54,701 nucleotides of DNA from Actinomycetota bacterium (GCA_009702045.1 WLIV01000024.1:1-54701), one strand, 5' to 3'; counted from the stretch's first letter, positions 36,636 through 46,039 are shown. Notes: generated by a model not told the origin, from the sequence alone. Made by a program: numbers and translations.

Positions 36636-36664
36636 ATGCTACCGCCCGCGCGTCGTGAAGCCAA
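36636..36664 (-). promoter_or_regulatory. Predicted promoter of the infA-rplQ operon
   Basis: On the minus strand TTGGCT (36664-36659), 17 bases, then TAGCAT (36641-36636). It lies 107 bp before the infA start and points into the operon. Confidence 0.5.
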
Positions 36665-36738
36665 GTGCCACTTTGCGCGATTCCTGAGAGACGAAGGTAG
36701 CCGCTGCGGACACCCCTCCCCGGGCATTTCCGGCGGGC

Positions 36739-36744
36739 TATATT
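36739..36744 (+). promoter_or_regulatory. Likely -10 of the pyrR-pyrB-pyrC promoter
   Basis: TATATT stands out in GC-rich surroundings 54 bp before the pyrR ATG. A start about seven bases downstream would give a ~47-nt leader holding the PyrR hairpin. No convincing -35 is visible. Confidence 0.5.
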
Positions 36745-36759
36745 CAAGGGGAACGTGAA

Positions 36760-36779
36760 ATGGGTTCTGTGAGGCCCAT
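36760..36779 (+). promoter_or_regulatory. PyrR-binding RNA hairpin next to the pyrR ribosome site
   Basis: ATGGGTT and GGCCCAT form a 7-bp stem (two G-U pairs at the top) closing the hexaloop CUGUGA, which fits the CNGNGA loop bound by PyrR in Bacillus. The AAGGGAG ribosome site follows at 36785-36790. In actinobacteria PyrR is known to repress translation by holding such a hairpin near the ribosome site. Confidence 0.65.
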
Positions 36780-36797
36780 ACGTGAAGGGAGAACGCC

Positions 36798-37319
36798 ATG
36801 ACGGCCAGCGTCCAGGCCCGCGAAGTGCTCAGTGCCGACGACGTCCGTCGGGCGCTCACCCGCATCGCCCACGAGATCGTCGAGCGGAATCACGGCCTCG
36901 AACAGGTCGTGGTCGTGGGCCTGCAGCGTGGAGGAGTGTGGGTGGCCGAGGCCCTCGCCGCGATCCTCGTCGGCATCGACCCTGCTCACCCAGTACCGAT
37001 CGGCTCGTTGGATGTCAGCTTCCATCGCGACGATGTGGGCCTGCGCCCGATCGTGCCGGGCCATGTCACCGATATTCCCGTCGAGCTCGACGGTCGCACG
37101 GTCATCCTGTGTGACGACGTGTTATTCACCGGCCGCACCGTGCGCGCCGCGCTCGAGGCGCTGAACGACTACGGCCGGCCACGAGCCGTGCAGTTGGCAG
37201 TGATGGTGGATCGGGGCCACCGCGAGCTGCCGATCCGGCCCGACTTCGTGGGCAAGAACCTGCCGACCAGCCGCGAGGAACAGGTCGCCGCGACCTCCGA
37301 CGGGGTGACGATCCGATGA
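36798..37319 (+). CDS. pyrR: Bifunctional pyr operon regulator / uracil phosphoribosyltransferase
   Basis: 173 residues. The PRPP-binding loop is TVILCDDVLFTGRT (101-114) and the N-terminal phosphoribosyltransferase strand is VVVVGLQRGGVWVAEAL. PyrR senses UMP/UTP and binds a hairpin in pyr mRNA; a fitting hairpin is present 19 bp before its own ATG. It is the first of three overlapping pyr genes. Confidence 0.95.
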   Translation: MTASVQAREVLSADDVRRALTRIAHEIVERNHGLEQVVVVGLQRGGVWVAEALAAILVGIDPAHPVPIGSLDVSFHRDDVGLRPIVPGHVTDIPVELDGRTVILCDDVLFTGRTVRAALEALNDYGRPRAVQLAVMVDRGHRELPIRPDFVGKNLPTSREEQVAATSDGVTIR

Positions 37320-38275
37320 GCCCGCGGCACGCCAAGCACCTGCTCTCGATCGACGACCTCACGGCCGACGACATCCACCACCTGTTGGAACTCACCGACC
37401 ACATGGTCGAGATCAACCATCGCCCCATCCCGAAGGTGCCGGCGCTGCGTGGCAAGAACGTGGTCAGTCTGTTCTTCGAGGACAGCACCCGCACCCGCAC
37501 CAGCTTCGACACTGCAGCCAAACGACTCAGCGCCGACACGATGAACTTCGCCGTGTCGTCGAGCAGCGTGAACAAGGGTGAGAGCCTGCGCGACACGATC
37601 GAGACGATCAGCGCGATGGGCGTCGACGCGTTCGTCATCCGCCACAAGAGCAGCGGCGTACCGGGGTTGATCACACGTTGGACCGACGCCAGCATCGTCA
37701 ATGCCGGCGACGGCTGGCATCAGCACCCCACCCAGGCACTGCTCGACTGCTACACGATTCGCACCCGACTGAACCGGCGCGACGGGTTCGACGGACTCCG
37801 CATCGCCATCGTCGGCGACATCAAGCACAGCCGCGTCGCGCGTAGCGATGTGCAGGCTTTCGCTGCGCTCGGCGCCCACGTCACGCTCGTTGCACCCCCC
37901 ACATTGCTGCCCCCTGCCCTGCACGATTGGCCAGTCGCGGTCAGCCACGACCTCGATTCGCTGCTGCCCGATCTCGATGTGCTCTATCTGCTGCGGGTGC
38001 AGCGTGAGCGGATGGACGACGCGCTGCTGCCCTCGATGCACGAATACTCGGCGATGTACGGACTCACCGCCGCTCGCGCCGCACGACTCGCGCCTCACGC
38101 ACTGGTGATGCATCCCGGGCCGATGAACCGAGGTGTCGAGATCGTCGTCGACCCCGCCGACCTTCCCGGTTCGGCCATTCTCGACCAGGTCACCAACGGC
38201 GTCGCCGTACGGATGGCCGTCCTGTTCTCGCTACTCGGTACCGGTGGCGACCTTCGATCGGAGACCCTGTCATGA
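37316..38275 (+). CDS. pyrB: Aspartate carbamoyltransferase catalytic subunit
   Basis: The 319-residue enzyme catalyses the committed step of pyrimidine synthesis. The carbamoyl phosphate loop is STRTRTSFDTA (57-67), with the HKSSG and HPTQALLD loops also conserved and the aspartate-site residues in VQRERM. The ATG overlaps the pyrR stop by 4 bp. No regulatory-chain gene (pyrI) follows, consistent with a form that works without it. Confidence 0.97.
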   Translation: MSPRHAKHLLSIDDLTADDIHHLLELTDHMVEINHRPIPKVPALRGKNVVSLFFEDSTRTRTSFDTAAKRLSADTMNFAVSSSSVNKGESLRDTIETISAMGVDAFVIRHKSSGVPGLITRWTDASIVNAGDGWHQHPTQALLDCYTIRTRLNRRDGFDGLRIAIVGDIKHSRVARSDVQAFAALGAHVTLVAPPTLLPPALHDWPVAVSHDLDSLLPDLDVLYLLRVQRERMDDALLPSMHEYSAMYGLTAARAARLAPHALVMHPGPMNRGVEIVVDPADLPGSAILDQVTNGVAVRMAVLFSLLGTGGDLRSETLS

Positions 38276-39564
38276 CTCCCCCCGCAGCTGGCCGAGTGGT
38301 CATTTCTGGCGGAACGCTGCTCGACCAGGCCGGTGAACGTGCTGGCGACGTTGCCATCGAGGACGGTTACATCGTCGAGGTGGGAACCGGGCTCACCGGC
38401 GGCCAGCTCCTCGACGCCACGGGCTGCGTCGTCTCCCCCGGTTTCGTCGACCTGCACGTGCACCTCCGCGAGCCGGGCAAGGAAGAAGCCGAGACCATCG
38501 AGACCGGCAGCCGCGGCGCTGCGCTCGGTGGCTTCACTGCGGTGGTGGCGATGCCGAACACCGACCCGGCGCAGGACAGCGTCGCCGTCGTCCAGTTCGT
38601 GCGCGCCCAGGGCGAGCGCGCCGGGTTGTGCGAGGTGCTGCCGTCGGGCTGCATCACCGTCGGCCGCGCTGGCGAGCGGCTCGCCCCGTTCGGTGAGCTC
38701 GCCGCAGCGGGTGTGCGCATCTTTACCGATGACGGCAACGGCGTGCAGGACGCGCAGCTCATGCGACGCGCGCTCGAGTACGCCGGCCCGCTCGGCATCA
38801 CGCTCGCCCAGCACTGCGAAACCGCCTCACTCACCAAGGGCGCGGTCATGCACGAGGGTTCCTGTTGCAGCCGACTGGGCCTTCCTGGCTGGCCGGCGCT
38901 GGCCGAAGAGCTGATGCTGTTCCGCGATATCGAACTGGTACGCATCACCGGCGTACCGATGCACTTCCTGCACCTCTCCACGGCCCGCAGCGTGGCGCTG
39001 GTGCGCGCGGCCAAGGCCGAGGGCCTGGCGATTACCGCGGAGGCCACACCGCACCACTTCTCACTCACCGACGAAGAGCTCAGCGGGTACGACGCGGTGT
39101 TCAAGGTCAACCCTCCGCTGCGCACCCCCGCTGACATCGCGGCGATCAAGGCTGGCCTCGCCGATGGAACGATCGACGCGATCGCCACCGACCACGCACC
39201 GCACGCACCGCACACCAAGGAGGTGCCGCTTGATCAGGCGCCCTCCGGGATGCTCGGCCTGGAGACCGCACTCGGTGTGTGCCTGGCGGAACTCGATATG
39301 TCCCTCGTCGACATTGTCGCCGCACTGAGCTGGAAGCCTGCCGCCATCGCTGGAGTCGCCGACCGTCACGGTCGCCCAATCGCCGTCGGCGAGCCGGCCA
39401 ACCTCACGGTGTTCGATCGCAATGTCGAGTGGACCGTCAAGCCCGAGCAGCTCGCCAGTAAGAGCCGCAACACGCCCTACGTCGGCCGTCGCCTGCGTGG
39501 CAAGGTGCGCCACACCGTGTTCAACGGCATCCCCGTGGTCGTCGACGGCACCGCCACCCGCTAA
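38272..39564 (+). CDS. pyrC: Dihydroorotase, class I
   Basis: A 430-residue amidohydrolase that closes carbamoyl aspartate to dihydroorotate. The metal site begins with DLHVHLREPG (His62, His64), and MPNTDP, HFLHLSTARSV and the late ATDHAPH motif (third-strand Asp) are present. It overlaps pyrB by 4 bp. It is the last gene of the cluster, followed by a long palindrome and the convergent map gene; the remaining pyr genes must lie elsewhere. Confidence 0.96.
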   Translation: MTPPAAGRVVISGGTLLDQAGERAGDVAIEDGYIVEVGTGLTGGQLLDATGCVVSPGFVDLHVHLREPGKEEAETIETGSRGAALGGFTAVVAMPNTDPAQDSVAVVQFVRAQGERAGLCEVLPSGCITVGRAGERLAPFGELAAAGVRIFTDDGNGVQDAQLMRRALEYAGPLGITLAQHCETASLTKGAVMHEGSCCSRLGLPGWPALAEELMLFRDIELVRITGVPMHFLHLSTARSVALVRAAKAEGLAITAEATPHHFSLTDEELSGYDAVFKVNPPLRTPADIAAIKAGLADGTIDAIATDHAPHAPHTKEVPLDQAPSGMLGLETALGVCLAELDMSLVDIVAALSWKPAAIAGVADRHGRPIAVGEPANLTVFDRNVEWTVKPEQLASKSRNTPYVGRRLRGKVRHTVFNGIPVVVDGTATR

Positions 39565-39569
39565 CCCCC

Positions 39570-39606
39570 CACCGGTGCGAGTGCCAGGCCACCGGTGCGA
39601 GTGCCA
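39570..39606. repeat. 17-bp direct repeat, two copies
   Basis: CACCGGTGCGAGTGCCA occurs at 39570-39586 and 39590-39606. The GAGTGCCA part recurs in both orientations in the adjacent palindrome. Confidence 0.8.
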
Positions 39607-39673
39607 CGTTGCACCCGAGTGGTACGTGGCACCCTGGGTGCCACGTACCACTCGGGTGCGCACGTGGCACTCG
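39598..39673. terminator. Large palindrome between convergent pyrC and map
   Basis: A perfect 23-bp inverted repeat (39611-39633 and 39637-39659, beginning GCACCCGAGTGG) closes a 3-base loop, and a further 12-bp pair (CGAGTGCCACGT at 39598-39609, its reverse complement at 39662-39673) extends it past a small bulge. Lying between converging genes, it would work as a terminator in both directions. Confidence 0.7.
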
Positions 39674-39698
39674 GGGCGGGGCCGTGGCACTCGCAGGG

Positions 39699-40469
39699 TC
39701 AGAGGCGGGTAAGGATCTCCGGGCCGTGTTCGCCGACGAGGACCGTGTGCTCCACATGGGCGGCGAGTGAGCCATCGGCGGTGACGATCGTCCAGCCGTC
39801 GTCGAGTTCCTTCACCTTGTCGCTCCCGCCACCGAGCAGCATCGGTTCGATCGCCAGCACCATTCCCGAGGCGAGTTCGAGGCCACGGCCGGGTCGACCT
39901 CGATTCTCGACATCTGGCTCCTCGTGCATCTCGCGGCCAATCCCGTGACCGCAGTAGTTGAGCGGATTGCCGTAGCCGGCAGCAGCGACGATGGTCTCCA
40001 CCGCGGCCCCGATATCACCGAGGCAACGACCTGGGCGCATCTGCTTGATCGCCGCAGCGAGCGCAGCGTCGGCAGTGTCGATCAGCCGCTGAGCCTCAGC
40101 GCTGATCGTGCCGATTCCAATGCTGAAGGCTGCGTCACCATGCCAACCTTCGACGATCGCACCACAGTCGACCGACAGCAGATCGCCCTCGATGAGCACC
40201 CGCGACCCGGGAATGCCGTGGATCACCTCATCGTTCACCGACGCACAGATGACGCCGGGGAAACCGTGGTAGCCGAAGAAGTTCGACTTCGCACCGCGCC
40301 GCTCGATGACATCGCGAGCTACGCGGTCGAGCTGCGCCGTCGTCACTCCGGGGCGAGCAGCCTGGCGCAGTGCAACGTGCATCTCGGCGACGACTCGCCC
40401 AGCTGCCCGGAGATGACGAAGTTCCTCTGGAGCACGTCGCGGGATGCCGTTGCGGCGCGAGCGGGCCAT
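39699..40469 (-). CDS. map: Methionine aminopeptidase, type I
   Basis: 256 residues. The dinuclear metal site is seen in LLSVDCGAIVEGWHGDAAF (two Asp), GHGIGREMHEEP (His) and LAIEPM with the later HVEHTVLV (Glu). It removes the start Met from new proteins. ATG 40469 shares one base with the adk stop (TGATG). The N-terminus MARSRRNGIPRRA is basic; no extra SH3-binding tail is present. Confidence 0.96.
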   Translation of the reverse strand: MARSRRNGIPRRAPEELRHLRAAGRVVAEMHVALRQAARPGVTTAQLDRVARDVIERRGAKSNFFGYHGFPGVICASVNDEVIHGIPGSRVLIEGDLLSVDCGAIVEGWHGDAAFSIGIGTISAEAQRLIDTADAALAAAIKQMRPGRCLGDIGAAVETIVAAAGYGNPLNYCGHGIGREMHEEPDVENRGRPGRGLELASGMVLAIEPMLLGGGSDKVKELDDGWTIVTADGSLAAHVEHTVLVGEHGPEILTRL

Positions 40470-41134
40470 CAGCTCGAGCGCCGAGCGCCCTCGACGGCGA
40501 CGGTGAGACGGCGAAACACCTCGTCGGGCGAGGCGACACCGTCGATCACCGCGAGACGGCCGCCACGCTCGTAGTACTCGATGAGCGGTGAGGTCTGCTC
40601 CTCGTAGAGGTCGAGGCGATGGGCGATGGCCTCCGTGGTGTCGTCGTCGCGCTGCATGACGTCGCCTCCGCACACGTCGCAGATCCAGGGCGATTTCTCA
40701 CTCCCGCTCGCCACATAGTTCGTACCGCAGTCGCGGCACACGCGACGTGATGTGATACGTCGCAGCACGAGCTCGCGCGGGACGTCGAGATCGAGCACCA
40801 CATCGAGTGGACGCTCGGCCGTGATCTCATCAAGCGCAGCAGCCTGCGGCACCGTCCGTGGAAAGCCGTCGAGGATGTAGCCACGGCCCACCGCATCCGA
40901 CTGTGCGAGACGATCACGGACGATTCCGACCATGATCTCGTCACCCACGAGGCCACCCGCGTCCATCACCCGTTTGGCCATGGCACCCAACTCGGTACCT
41001 TCACGGACCGCGGCGCGCAGCATGTCGCCGGTGCTGATGTGCGGCACGACGAAATGACGTGACAAGCGCACGCATTGGGTGCCCTTACCAGCGCCTTGGC
41101 GCCCGAGCAGGATCAGCCGGGCGCCCGGGATCAC
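40469..41134 (-). CDS. adk: Adenylate kinase, zinc-finger LID form
   Basis: 221 residues. The P-loop is GRQGAGKGTQ, followed by ISTGDMLRAAV and LDGFPRT. The long LID domain carries four cysteines (CRDCGTNYV and CDVCGG), so it should bind zinc. The start is GTG 41134, in a 4-bp overlap with the secY stop; an open frame further upstream lies inside secY. Confidence 0.96.
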   Translation of the reverse strand: MIPGARLILLGRQGAGKGTQCVRLSRHFVVPHISTGDMLRAAVREGTELGAMAKRVMDAGGLVGDEIMVGIVRDRLAQSDAVGRGYILDGFPRTVPQAAALDEITAERPLDVVLDLDVPRELVLRRITSRRVCRDCGTNYVASGSEKSPWICDVCGGDVMQRDDDTTEAIAHRLDLYEEQTSPLIEYYERGGRLAVIDGVASPDEVFRRLTVAVEGARRSS

Positions 41135-42462
41135 TTCAGGAAGCCCTCGTAGTTTCGCAGCATCAGTTGGCTGTCGATCTGGCGCATGAGTTCCATGGCC
41201 ACACCTACGGCGATGAGCACCGTGGTGCCGGCGAACGGGAAGTTCTGCACGCCGAAACCCCACAGCAAGAGGTACGGCATGATCGCGATGATGGCCACGA
41301 ACACGGCGCCCGGCAGGGTGATGCGGTTGACGGCCTTGCCGAGATAGCGCTCGGTCTGCGGACCGGGGCGCACACCGGGGATGAAACCACCCTGGCGACG
41401 GATCTGATCTGCCTGGCGAATCGGGTCGAACGCAATGGAGTTGTAGAAGTACGCGAACGCAATGATCATCATCGAGAACAGCGAGATGTACACCAGGTTG
41501 CGGCTGTTGACGAGGTTCTGATCGACCCAGTGCTGAATCGTGTAGCGCCAGGTTCCCTTGCTGGAGCTCCCCAGCAGGTTCGTCAGCAACACCGGCAGCA
41601 ACAGCACCGAGCTCGCGAAGATGATCGGGACCACGCCGCTCTGGTTGACCTTGAGCGGGATGTACGTGCTTTGGCCACCGTACATACGGCGACCGACCAC
41701 ACGTTTGGCGAACTGCACTGGGATCCGACGTTGCGCAAGCTCCACACGCACGACAGCGATGACGATGCCACAGCACAGGGTGAGCAACAGCGTGAACACG
41801 AACCAGTTCTTCTCAGCCCACACCGAATAGAAACCGCTCGGCAGGCTGGAGACGACCGATGCGAAGATCACCATCGACATACCGTTGCCGATACCTCGCT
41901 GGCTGATCAGTTCGCCGATCCACATCAGGACGGCGGTGCCGCCGACGAGTGTGATGATCACGAGATAGCCACGCGGCCACATGCCGTCAGGTAGCAAACG
42001 CAGGTTCTGCGGGAATCGCTGCGCTGCACCGAAAAAGGCGTTGCCGTTGCCGTTACCGAAGATGAACGTGAGCGCCGTGGCCTGCAGCGTGGAGATACCG
42101 ATCGCGAGGTAACGGGTGTACTGCGTGATCTTGCGCTGACCGACTGCGCCCTCTTGCTGCAGCTTCTCGAGCTTGGGGATGACCACACCAAGGACCTGCA
42201 TGATGATGCTGGCCGTGATGTAGGGCATGATGCCCAGCGCGAAAATACTGAAGCTGGCGAAGGCGCCACCACTGAACAGGTTGAAGAACCCAAGCGCACC
42301 CTGTGTCTTGGCTGCGGCTTTGAATTGGCGAATCGCGTCCTGGTCGATACCCGGAACGCGAATCGCGACACCGATGCGATACAACAGCACCATTCCCAGG
42401 AGGAACAGAATCTTGTTCCGCAGGTCGGGCACCTTGAAGACGTTCTTCAAGTTGGAGAACAC
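41131..42462 (-). CDS. secY: Preprotein translocase subunit SecY
   Basis: The 443-residue channel subunit of the Sec translocon with ten membrane helices. It begins MFSNLKNVFKVPDLRNKILF, and has GIMPYITASIIMQ at helix 2 and the long cytoplasmic GGFIPGVRPGPQTERYL loop. The start is GTG 42462. It closes the ribosomal part of the spc operon and overlaps adk. Confidence 0.98.
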   Translation of the reverse strand: MFSNLKNVFKVPDLRNKILFLLGMVLLYRIGVAIRVPGIDQDAIRQFKAAAKTQGALGFFNLFSGGAFASFSIFALGIMPYITASIIMQVLGVVIPKLEKLQQEGAVGQRKITQYTRYLAIGISTLQATALTFIFGNGNGNAFFGAAQRFPQNLRLLPDGMWPRGYLVIITLVGGTAVLMWIGELISQRGIGNGMSMVIFASVVSSLPSGFYSVWAEKNWFVFTLLLTLCCGIVIAVVRVELAQRRIPVQFAKRVVGRRMYGGQSTYIPLKVNQSGVVPIIFASSVLLLPVLLTNLLGSSSKGTWRYTIQHWVDQNLVNSRNLVYISLFSMMIIAFAYFYNSIAFDPIRQADQIRRQGGFIPGVRPGPQTERYLGKAVNRITLPGAVFVAIIAIMPYLLLWGFGVQNFPFAGTTVLIAVGVAMELMRQIDSQLMLRNYEGFLK

Positions 42463-42521
42463 GTGCGAGCTCCCAAGGAGTTTGGTGAAGTGCGGACAGC
42501 CGAACAGTTACGTCGGCAGAA

Positions 42522-43016
42522 TCAACGGTTGGTGAACTGGTTACCCTTGACCGGCGGGCGACCCTGCTTGAACGGAAGTCCGAGCAGTGTGACAGTACCG
42601 CCAGCAGCGGTGATGGCTGCGTCAGCCGACTTGGAGACGGCATGCGCTGTAAGGGTAATCGGAACGGTGATCTCACCACGGCCGAGCACCTTCACGAACG
42701 TGCCCTTGCGCACGAGGCCGGAAGCCACGAGTGACTCAGGCGTGATGGTGGTGTCTTCGAGCGCAGCAAGCTGGTCGAGGTTGACCGGGCTGTACTCCAC
42801 GCGGAACGGGTTGTTGAAACCCTTCAGCTTGGGAACGCGCTGCTTCAGCGGCATCTGGCCACCTTCGAAACCGCGAGCCACCTTGCCGCGACCACGCGAC
42901 TTCTGGCCCTTGGTACCGGCACCAGCGGTCTTGCCGCCCTTGCCACCGATACCACGACCAACACGCTTCTTGGCCTTGTTGGACCCAGGTGCGGGAGAGA
43001 GTTCGTCGACGCGCAT
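42522..43016 (-). CDS. rplO: 50S ribosomal protein L15
   Basis: 164 residues. The Gly/Lys-rich N-terminal region (KKRVGRGIGGKGGKTAGAGT, then KGQKSRGRGKVARGFEGGQMPL) is typical. It starts two bases after the rpmD stop in the spc operon. Confidence 0.98.
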   Translation of the reverse strand: MRVDELSPAPGSNKAKKRVGRGIGGKGGKTAGAGTKGQKSRGRGKVARGFEGGQMPLKQRVPKLKGFNNPFRVEYSPVNLDQLAALEDTTITPESLVASGLVRKGTFVKVLGRGEITVPITLTAHAVSKSADAAITAAGGTVTLLGLPFKQGRPPVKGNQFTNR

Positions 43017-43017
43017 G

Positions 43018-43239
43018 TTACTTCACGGTTCCTTCTGCGTTCTCCGTGACCTCGATGAGGTGCGGGACGCGAGCGAGCATGCCGCGGATCTCGGGGCGGT
43101 CCGGCAACACATTCGTGTCGCCGATCTTGCGCAGGCCGAGAGCACGCAACGTGCCACGGTTCTTGGGCTTGTTACCGATCGCCGAACGCACTTGGCGCAC
43201 GGTGATGGTGGGACCCTCGTAGTTGGTGTCTTTACGCAT
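43018..43239 (-). CDS. rpmD: 50S ribosomal protein L30
   Basis: 73 residues, with TVRQVRSAIGNKPKNRGTLRALGLRKIG as the family core. It is slightly longer at both ends than the common ~60 residues. It shares one base with the rpsE stop. Confidence 0.97.
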   Translation of the reverse strand: MRKDTNYEGPTITVRQVRSAIGNKPKNRGTLRALGLRKIGDTNVLPDRPEIRGMLARVPHLIEVTENAEGTVK

Positions 43240-43832
43240 CAGTGGGTCTCCCCTGCAGCAGTCTGCTTCTTGCGTTCGTTGTAGGCACGCAGCACGCCCT
43301 TGGGGACGAACTCCGCAGGGTCGAGACCACGGCGGGCCGCAACCTCATCGGGGCGCTGCAGCGACTGCAGACCGTTGATCGTGGCGCGGGCCACGTTGAT
43401 CGAGTTCGAGGAGCCGAGCGACTTGCAGAGCACGTCGTGGATTCCAGCCTCTTCGAGGATGATGCGAGCAGCACCACCGGCGATTACGCCGGTACCGGGG
43501 GCGGCGGGCTTCATCAGCACGCGACCAGCGGAGTTGATGCCGATGATCGGGTGAGTGATAGTGCTGCCGGCCAACGGAACGTCGAACAGGTTCTTCTTGG
43601 CCTCTTCGGTGCCCTTCTGGATTGCCAGCGGCACTTCCTTGGCCTTGCCGTAGCCGAGACCGACACGACCGTTGCCGTCGCCGACGACCACCAGGGCGGT
43701 GAAGCTGAAGCGACGACCACCCTTGACGACCTTGGCGACGCGGTTGATGGCGATGACACGCGACTCGCGCAGACCATTGGGGTCTGGTGCGCGCTCTTCA
43801 TTGCGGTTGCCGTAATTCGAGGGGGCGGCCAT
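43239..43832 (-). CDS. rpsE: 30S ribosomal protein S5
   Basis: 197 residues. It has the double-stranded-RNA-binding-like domain [21 protein letters not shown] and [22 protein letters not shown], then the second domain [19 protein letters not shown] and [15 protein letters not shown]. It overlaps rplR and rpmD by one base each. Confidence 0.98.
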   Translation of the reverse strand: MAAPSNYGNRNEERAPDPNGLRESRVIAINRVAKVVKGGRRFSFTALVVVGDGNGRVGLGYGKAKEVPLAIQKGTEEAKKNLFDVPLAGSTITHPIIGINSAGRVLMKPAAPGTGVIAGGAARIILEEAGIHDVLCKSLGSSNSINVARATINGLQSLQRPDEVAARRGLDPAEFVPKGVLRAYNERKKQTAAGETH

Positions 43833-44200
43833 CAGAACTCCAAACCTGCTTCACGGGCCGCAGCAGCAACTGCGGCGATACGGCCGTGGTAGAGGAACCC
43901 ACCACGATCGAACACAACCTGGGTGATACCAGCGGCCTTGGCCCGCTCGGCGAGCAGCGTGCCCAGCTTGGCAGCAGCTTCGACCGTGGCACCAGTGCCC
44001 TCGCCCCTGATGGCCGGCTCTGTGGTGCTGGCCGCCACCAAAGTGCGGCCGCTCACATCGTCGATCACCTGCAGGGAGAGGTGCTTGTTGGAACGGAACA
44101 CGGCCAGACGGGGACGGTTGGCGGTGCCATGAATCTTCTTGCGTACCCGCCGGTGGCGGATGATGCGGCCTTCGCGGCGCTTCTGTGCGACTTTGCTCAT
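43832..44200 (-). CDS. rplR: 50S ribosomal protein L18
   Basis: 122 residues from ATG 44200 ([20 protein letters not shown]). The core [20 protein letters not shown] and the end [28 protein letters not shown] are typical of L18, which binds 5S rRNA. An open frame further upstream lies inside rplF and is not coding. Confidence 0.98.
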   Translation of the reverse strand: MSKVAQKRREGRIIRHRRVRKKIHGTANRPRLAVFRSNKHLSLQVIDDVSGRTLVAASTTEPAIRGEGTGATVEAAAKLGTLLAERAKAAGITQVVFDRGGFLYHGRIAAVAAAAREAGLEF

Positions 44201-44216
44201 GATTCGTTTCCTCGGA

Positions 44217-44759
44217 TCACTTCTTGCCGGTCTTGCCGGCCTTGCGCAGCACCTTCTCACCGAGGTAGCGCACACCCTTGCCCTTATAGGGCTCAGGCTT
44301 ACGCACGGCGCGGATGTTGGCGGCCACCTGGCCAACAACTTCCTTGTCGATGCCACGGACGATGACGCGGGTCTGAGTAGGCACCTCGAAGGTGATGCCT
44401 TCAGGGGCATCCATCAGCACGGGGTGGCTGAAGCCGAGGGCCAGACGCAGCTGGGTAGGGCTAAGGGCCTCGGCACGGTAACCGACGCCGATGATCTCGA
44501 GTTCCTTGGTGAAGCCGTCGGTGACACCGACGACCATGTTGTTCACGAGCGTGCGGGTGAGGCCGTGCAGCGAGCGGTTTTGACGCTCGTCGTTCGGGCG
44601 CTCGACGACCAACACAGCCTCATCACGACGAACCGTGATGGCGCCGGGAACGGAGCGGGTGAGCGAGCCCTTGGGGCCCTTGACGGTGACCACCGGGCCG
44701 TCGATGGTGACATCGACGGTGCCGGGGACAGCGATGGGAGACTTACCGATGCGTGACAT
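44217..44759 (-). CDS. rplF: 50S ribosomal protein L6
   Basis: 180 residues. It starts [20 protein letters not shown] and includes the C-terminal signature [26 protein letters not shown]. Two L6 repeats are evident. It follows rpsH by 15 bp. Confidence 0.98.
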   Translation of the reverse strand: MSRIGKSPIAVPGTVDVTIDGPVVTVKGPKGSLTRSVPGAITVRRDEAVLVVERPNDERQNRSLHGLTRTLVNNMVVGVTDGFTKELEIIGVGYRAEALSPTQLRLALGFSHPVLMDAPEGITFEVPTQTRVIVRGIDKEVVGQVAANIRAVRKPEPYKGKGVRYLGEKVLRKAGKTGKK

Positions 44760-44774
44760 GTTGGGGCCTCTCGA

Positions 44775-45176
44775 TCACCACACGTAGCAGAGGACTTCGC
44801 CGCCCACTTGACGCTTGCGCGCCTCGCGGTCGGTCATGAGCCCCTGGCTGGTGGACAGGACGGCCACACCGAGGCCACCGAGGACGCGCGGAACGGCGTC
44901 GCTCTTGCGGTAAATCCGCAGGCCCGGAGTGGAGATACGACGGAGACCCGAGATCGTGCGACGACGATCAGCCGAGTACTTCATCGAGATGGACAGCACA
45001 TCTCCGGGACCCGACGTGGCCGGAGCCACGCTGAAGCCGGTGATGTAGCCCTCCTTCTGGAGGATGGTGGCCAGGGCCACCTTCTGCTTGGAAGCGGGCA
45101 TACGGACCTCGTCATGCATCGCCGTGTTGGCGTTGCGGATACGGGTGAGCATGTCTGCGATGGGATCAGTGAGCAT
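44775..45176 (-). CDS. rpsH: 30S ribosomal protein S8
   Basis: 133 residues. It starts [20 protein letters not shown] and ends with the conserved [26 protein letters not shown]. It binds the central domain of 16S rRNA. It follows rpsZ by 9 bp. Confidence 0.98.
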   Translation of the reverse strand: MLTDPIADMLTRIRNANTAMHDEVRMPASKQKVALATILQKEGYITGFSVAPATSGPGDVLSISMKYSADRRRTISGLRRISTPGLRIYRKSDAVPRVLGGLGVAVLSTSQGLMTDREARKRQVGGEVLCYVW

Positions 45177-45185
45177 TTTCTCTCC

Positions 45186-45371
45186 TCACCAGCTCGCCTT
45201 GGTGACGCCCGGGATCTCGCCTGCATGGACCATCTCACGAAGGCACACGCGGCAGAGGCCGAACTTGCGGAAGACCGAACGGGCGCGACCACAGCGGCGG
45301 CAGCGGGTGTAACCCCGCACCTTGAACTTGGGCGTGGCGTTGGCCTTGTTAATGAGCGACTTCTTTGCCAT
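45186..45371 (-). CDS. rpsZ: 30S ribosomal protein S14, zinc-binding type Z
   Basis: 61 residues starting [20 protein letters not shown]. Four zinc ligands are seen in [20 protein letters not shown], so this is the short zinc-dependent S14. A zinc-free paralogue, if any, is not in this window. Confidence 0.97.
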   Translation of the reverse strand: MAKKSLINKANATPKFKVRGYTRCRRCGRARSVFRKFGLCRVCLREMVHAGEIPGVTKASW

Positions 45372-45382
45372 GTCGGTGCCCT

Positions 45383-46039
45383 CTACTTCTTCTTCTTCGC
45401 AACCGGCTTGGCTGCGCCCTTGCCGCCGCGCACAGGGCCGCGACGCTTCTTCTTGGTGGAAGCCGCCCCCGCCTCGTCGCCCCGCTTGAACGGGAATCCG
45501 AATGCGTCGAGCAGCGCCTTGCCCTGCTCGTTGGTGGTGGCGGAGGTAACGATCGTGATGTCCATGCCACGAGTGGCATCGATCTTGTCGTACTCGATCT
45601 CCGGGAACACCGTCTGGTCGCTGAGACCGAAGGTGTAGTTGCCACGGCCGTCCCAGCTGAAGGCCGGCAGACCGCGGAAGTCGCGGATACGGGGAATGGC
45701 CACTGCGATCAGACGATCGAGGAACTCCCACATCCGGTCGCCGCGCAGCGTGACCTTGCAACCAATGGACTGACCTTCACGCAACTTGAAGTTGGCGATC
45801 GAGGTACCCGCCTTGGTGATGACCGGCTTCTGACCGCTGATCTTGGCGAGATCGACGACGGCGCCTTCCAGCAGCGACGGCTGCTGGGTGGCCCTGCCGA
45901 CGCCCATGTTGATCACGATCTTCTCGAGCTTGGGCACCTGCATCGCATTGGTCAAGCCGAGCTCGGCCTTCAACGCAGCCTTGACCGAATCGTGGTACTT
46001 CTGCTTGAGGCGAGGAGCACTGGTTGTCGCAGCGGTCAT
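45383..46039 (-). CDS. rplE: 50S ribosomal protein L5
   Basis: 218 residues. The N-terminal signature [18 protein letters not shown] and the [27 protein letters not shown] block are typical. It binds 5S rRNA. An unusual ~35-residue C-terminal extension rich in Lys, Gly and Ala (ending PVAKKKK) is added after the normal end. It overlaps rplX by 4 bp. Confidence 0.97.
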   Translation of the reverse strand: MTAATTSAPRLKQKYHDSVKAALKAELGLTNAMQVPKLEKIVINMGVGRATQQPSLLEGAVVDLAKISGQKPVITKAGTSIANFKLREGQSIGCKVTLRGDRMWEFLDRLIAVAIPRIRDFRGLPAFSWDGRGNYTFGLSDQTVFPEIEYDKIDATRGMDITIVTSATTNEQGKALLDAFGFPFKRGDEAGAASTKKKRRGPVRGGKGAAKPVAKKKK

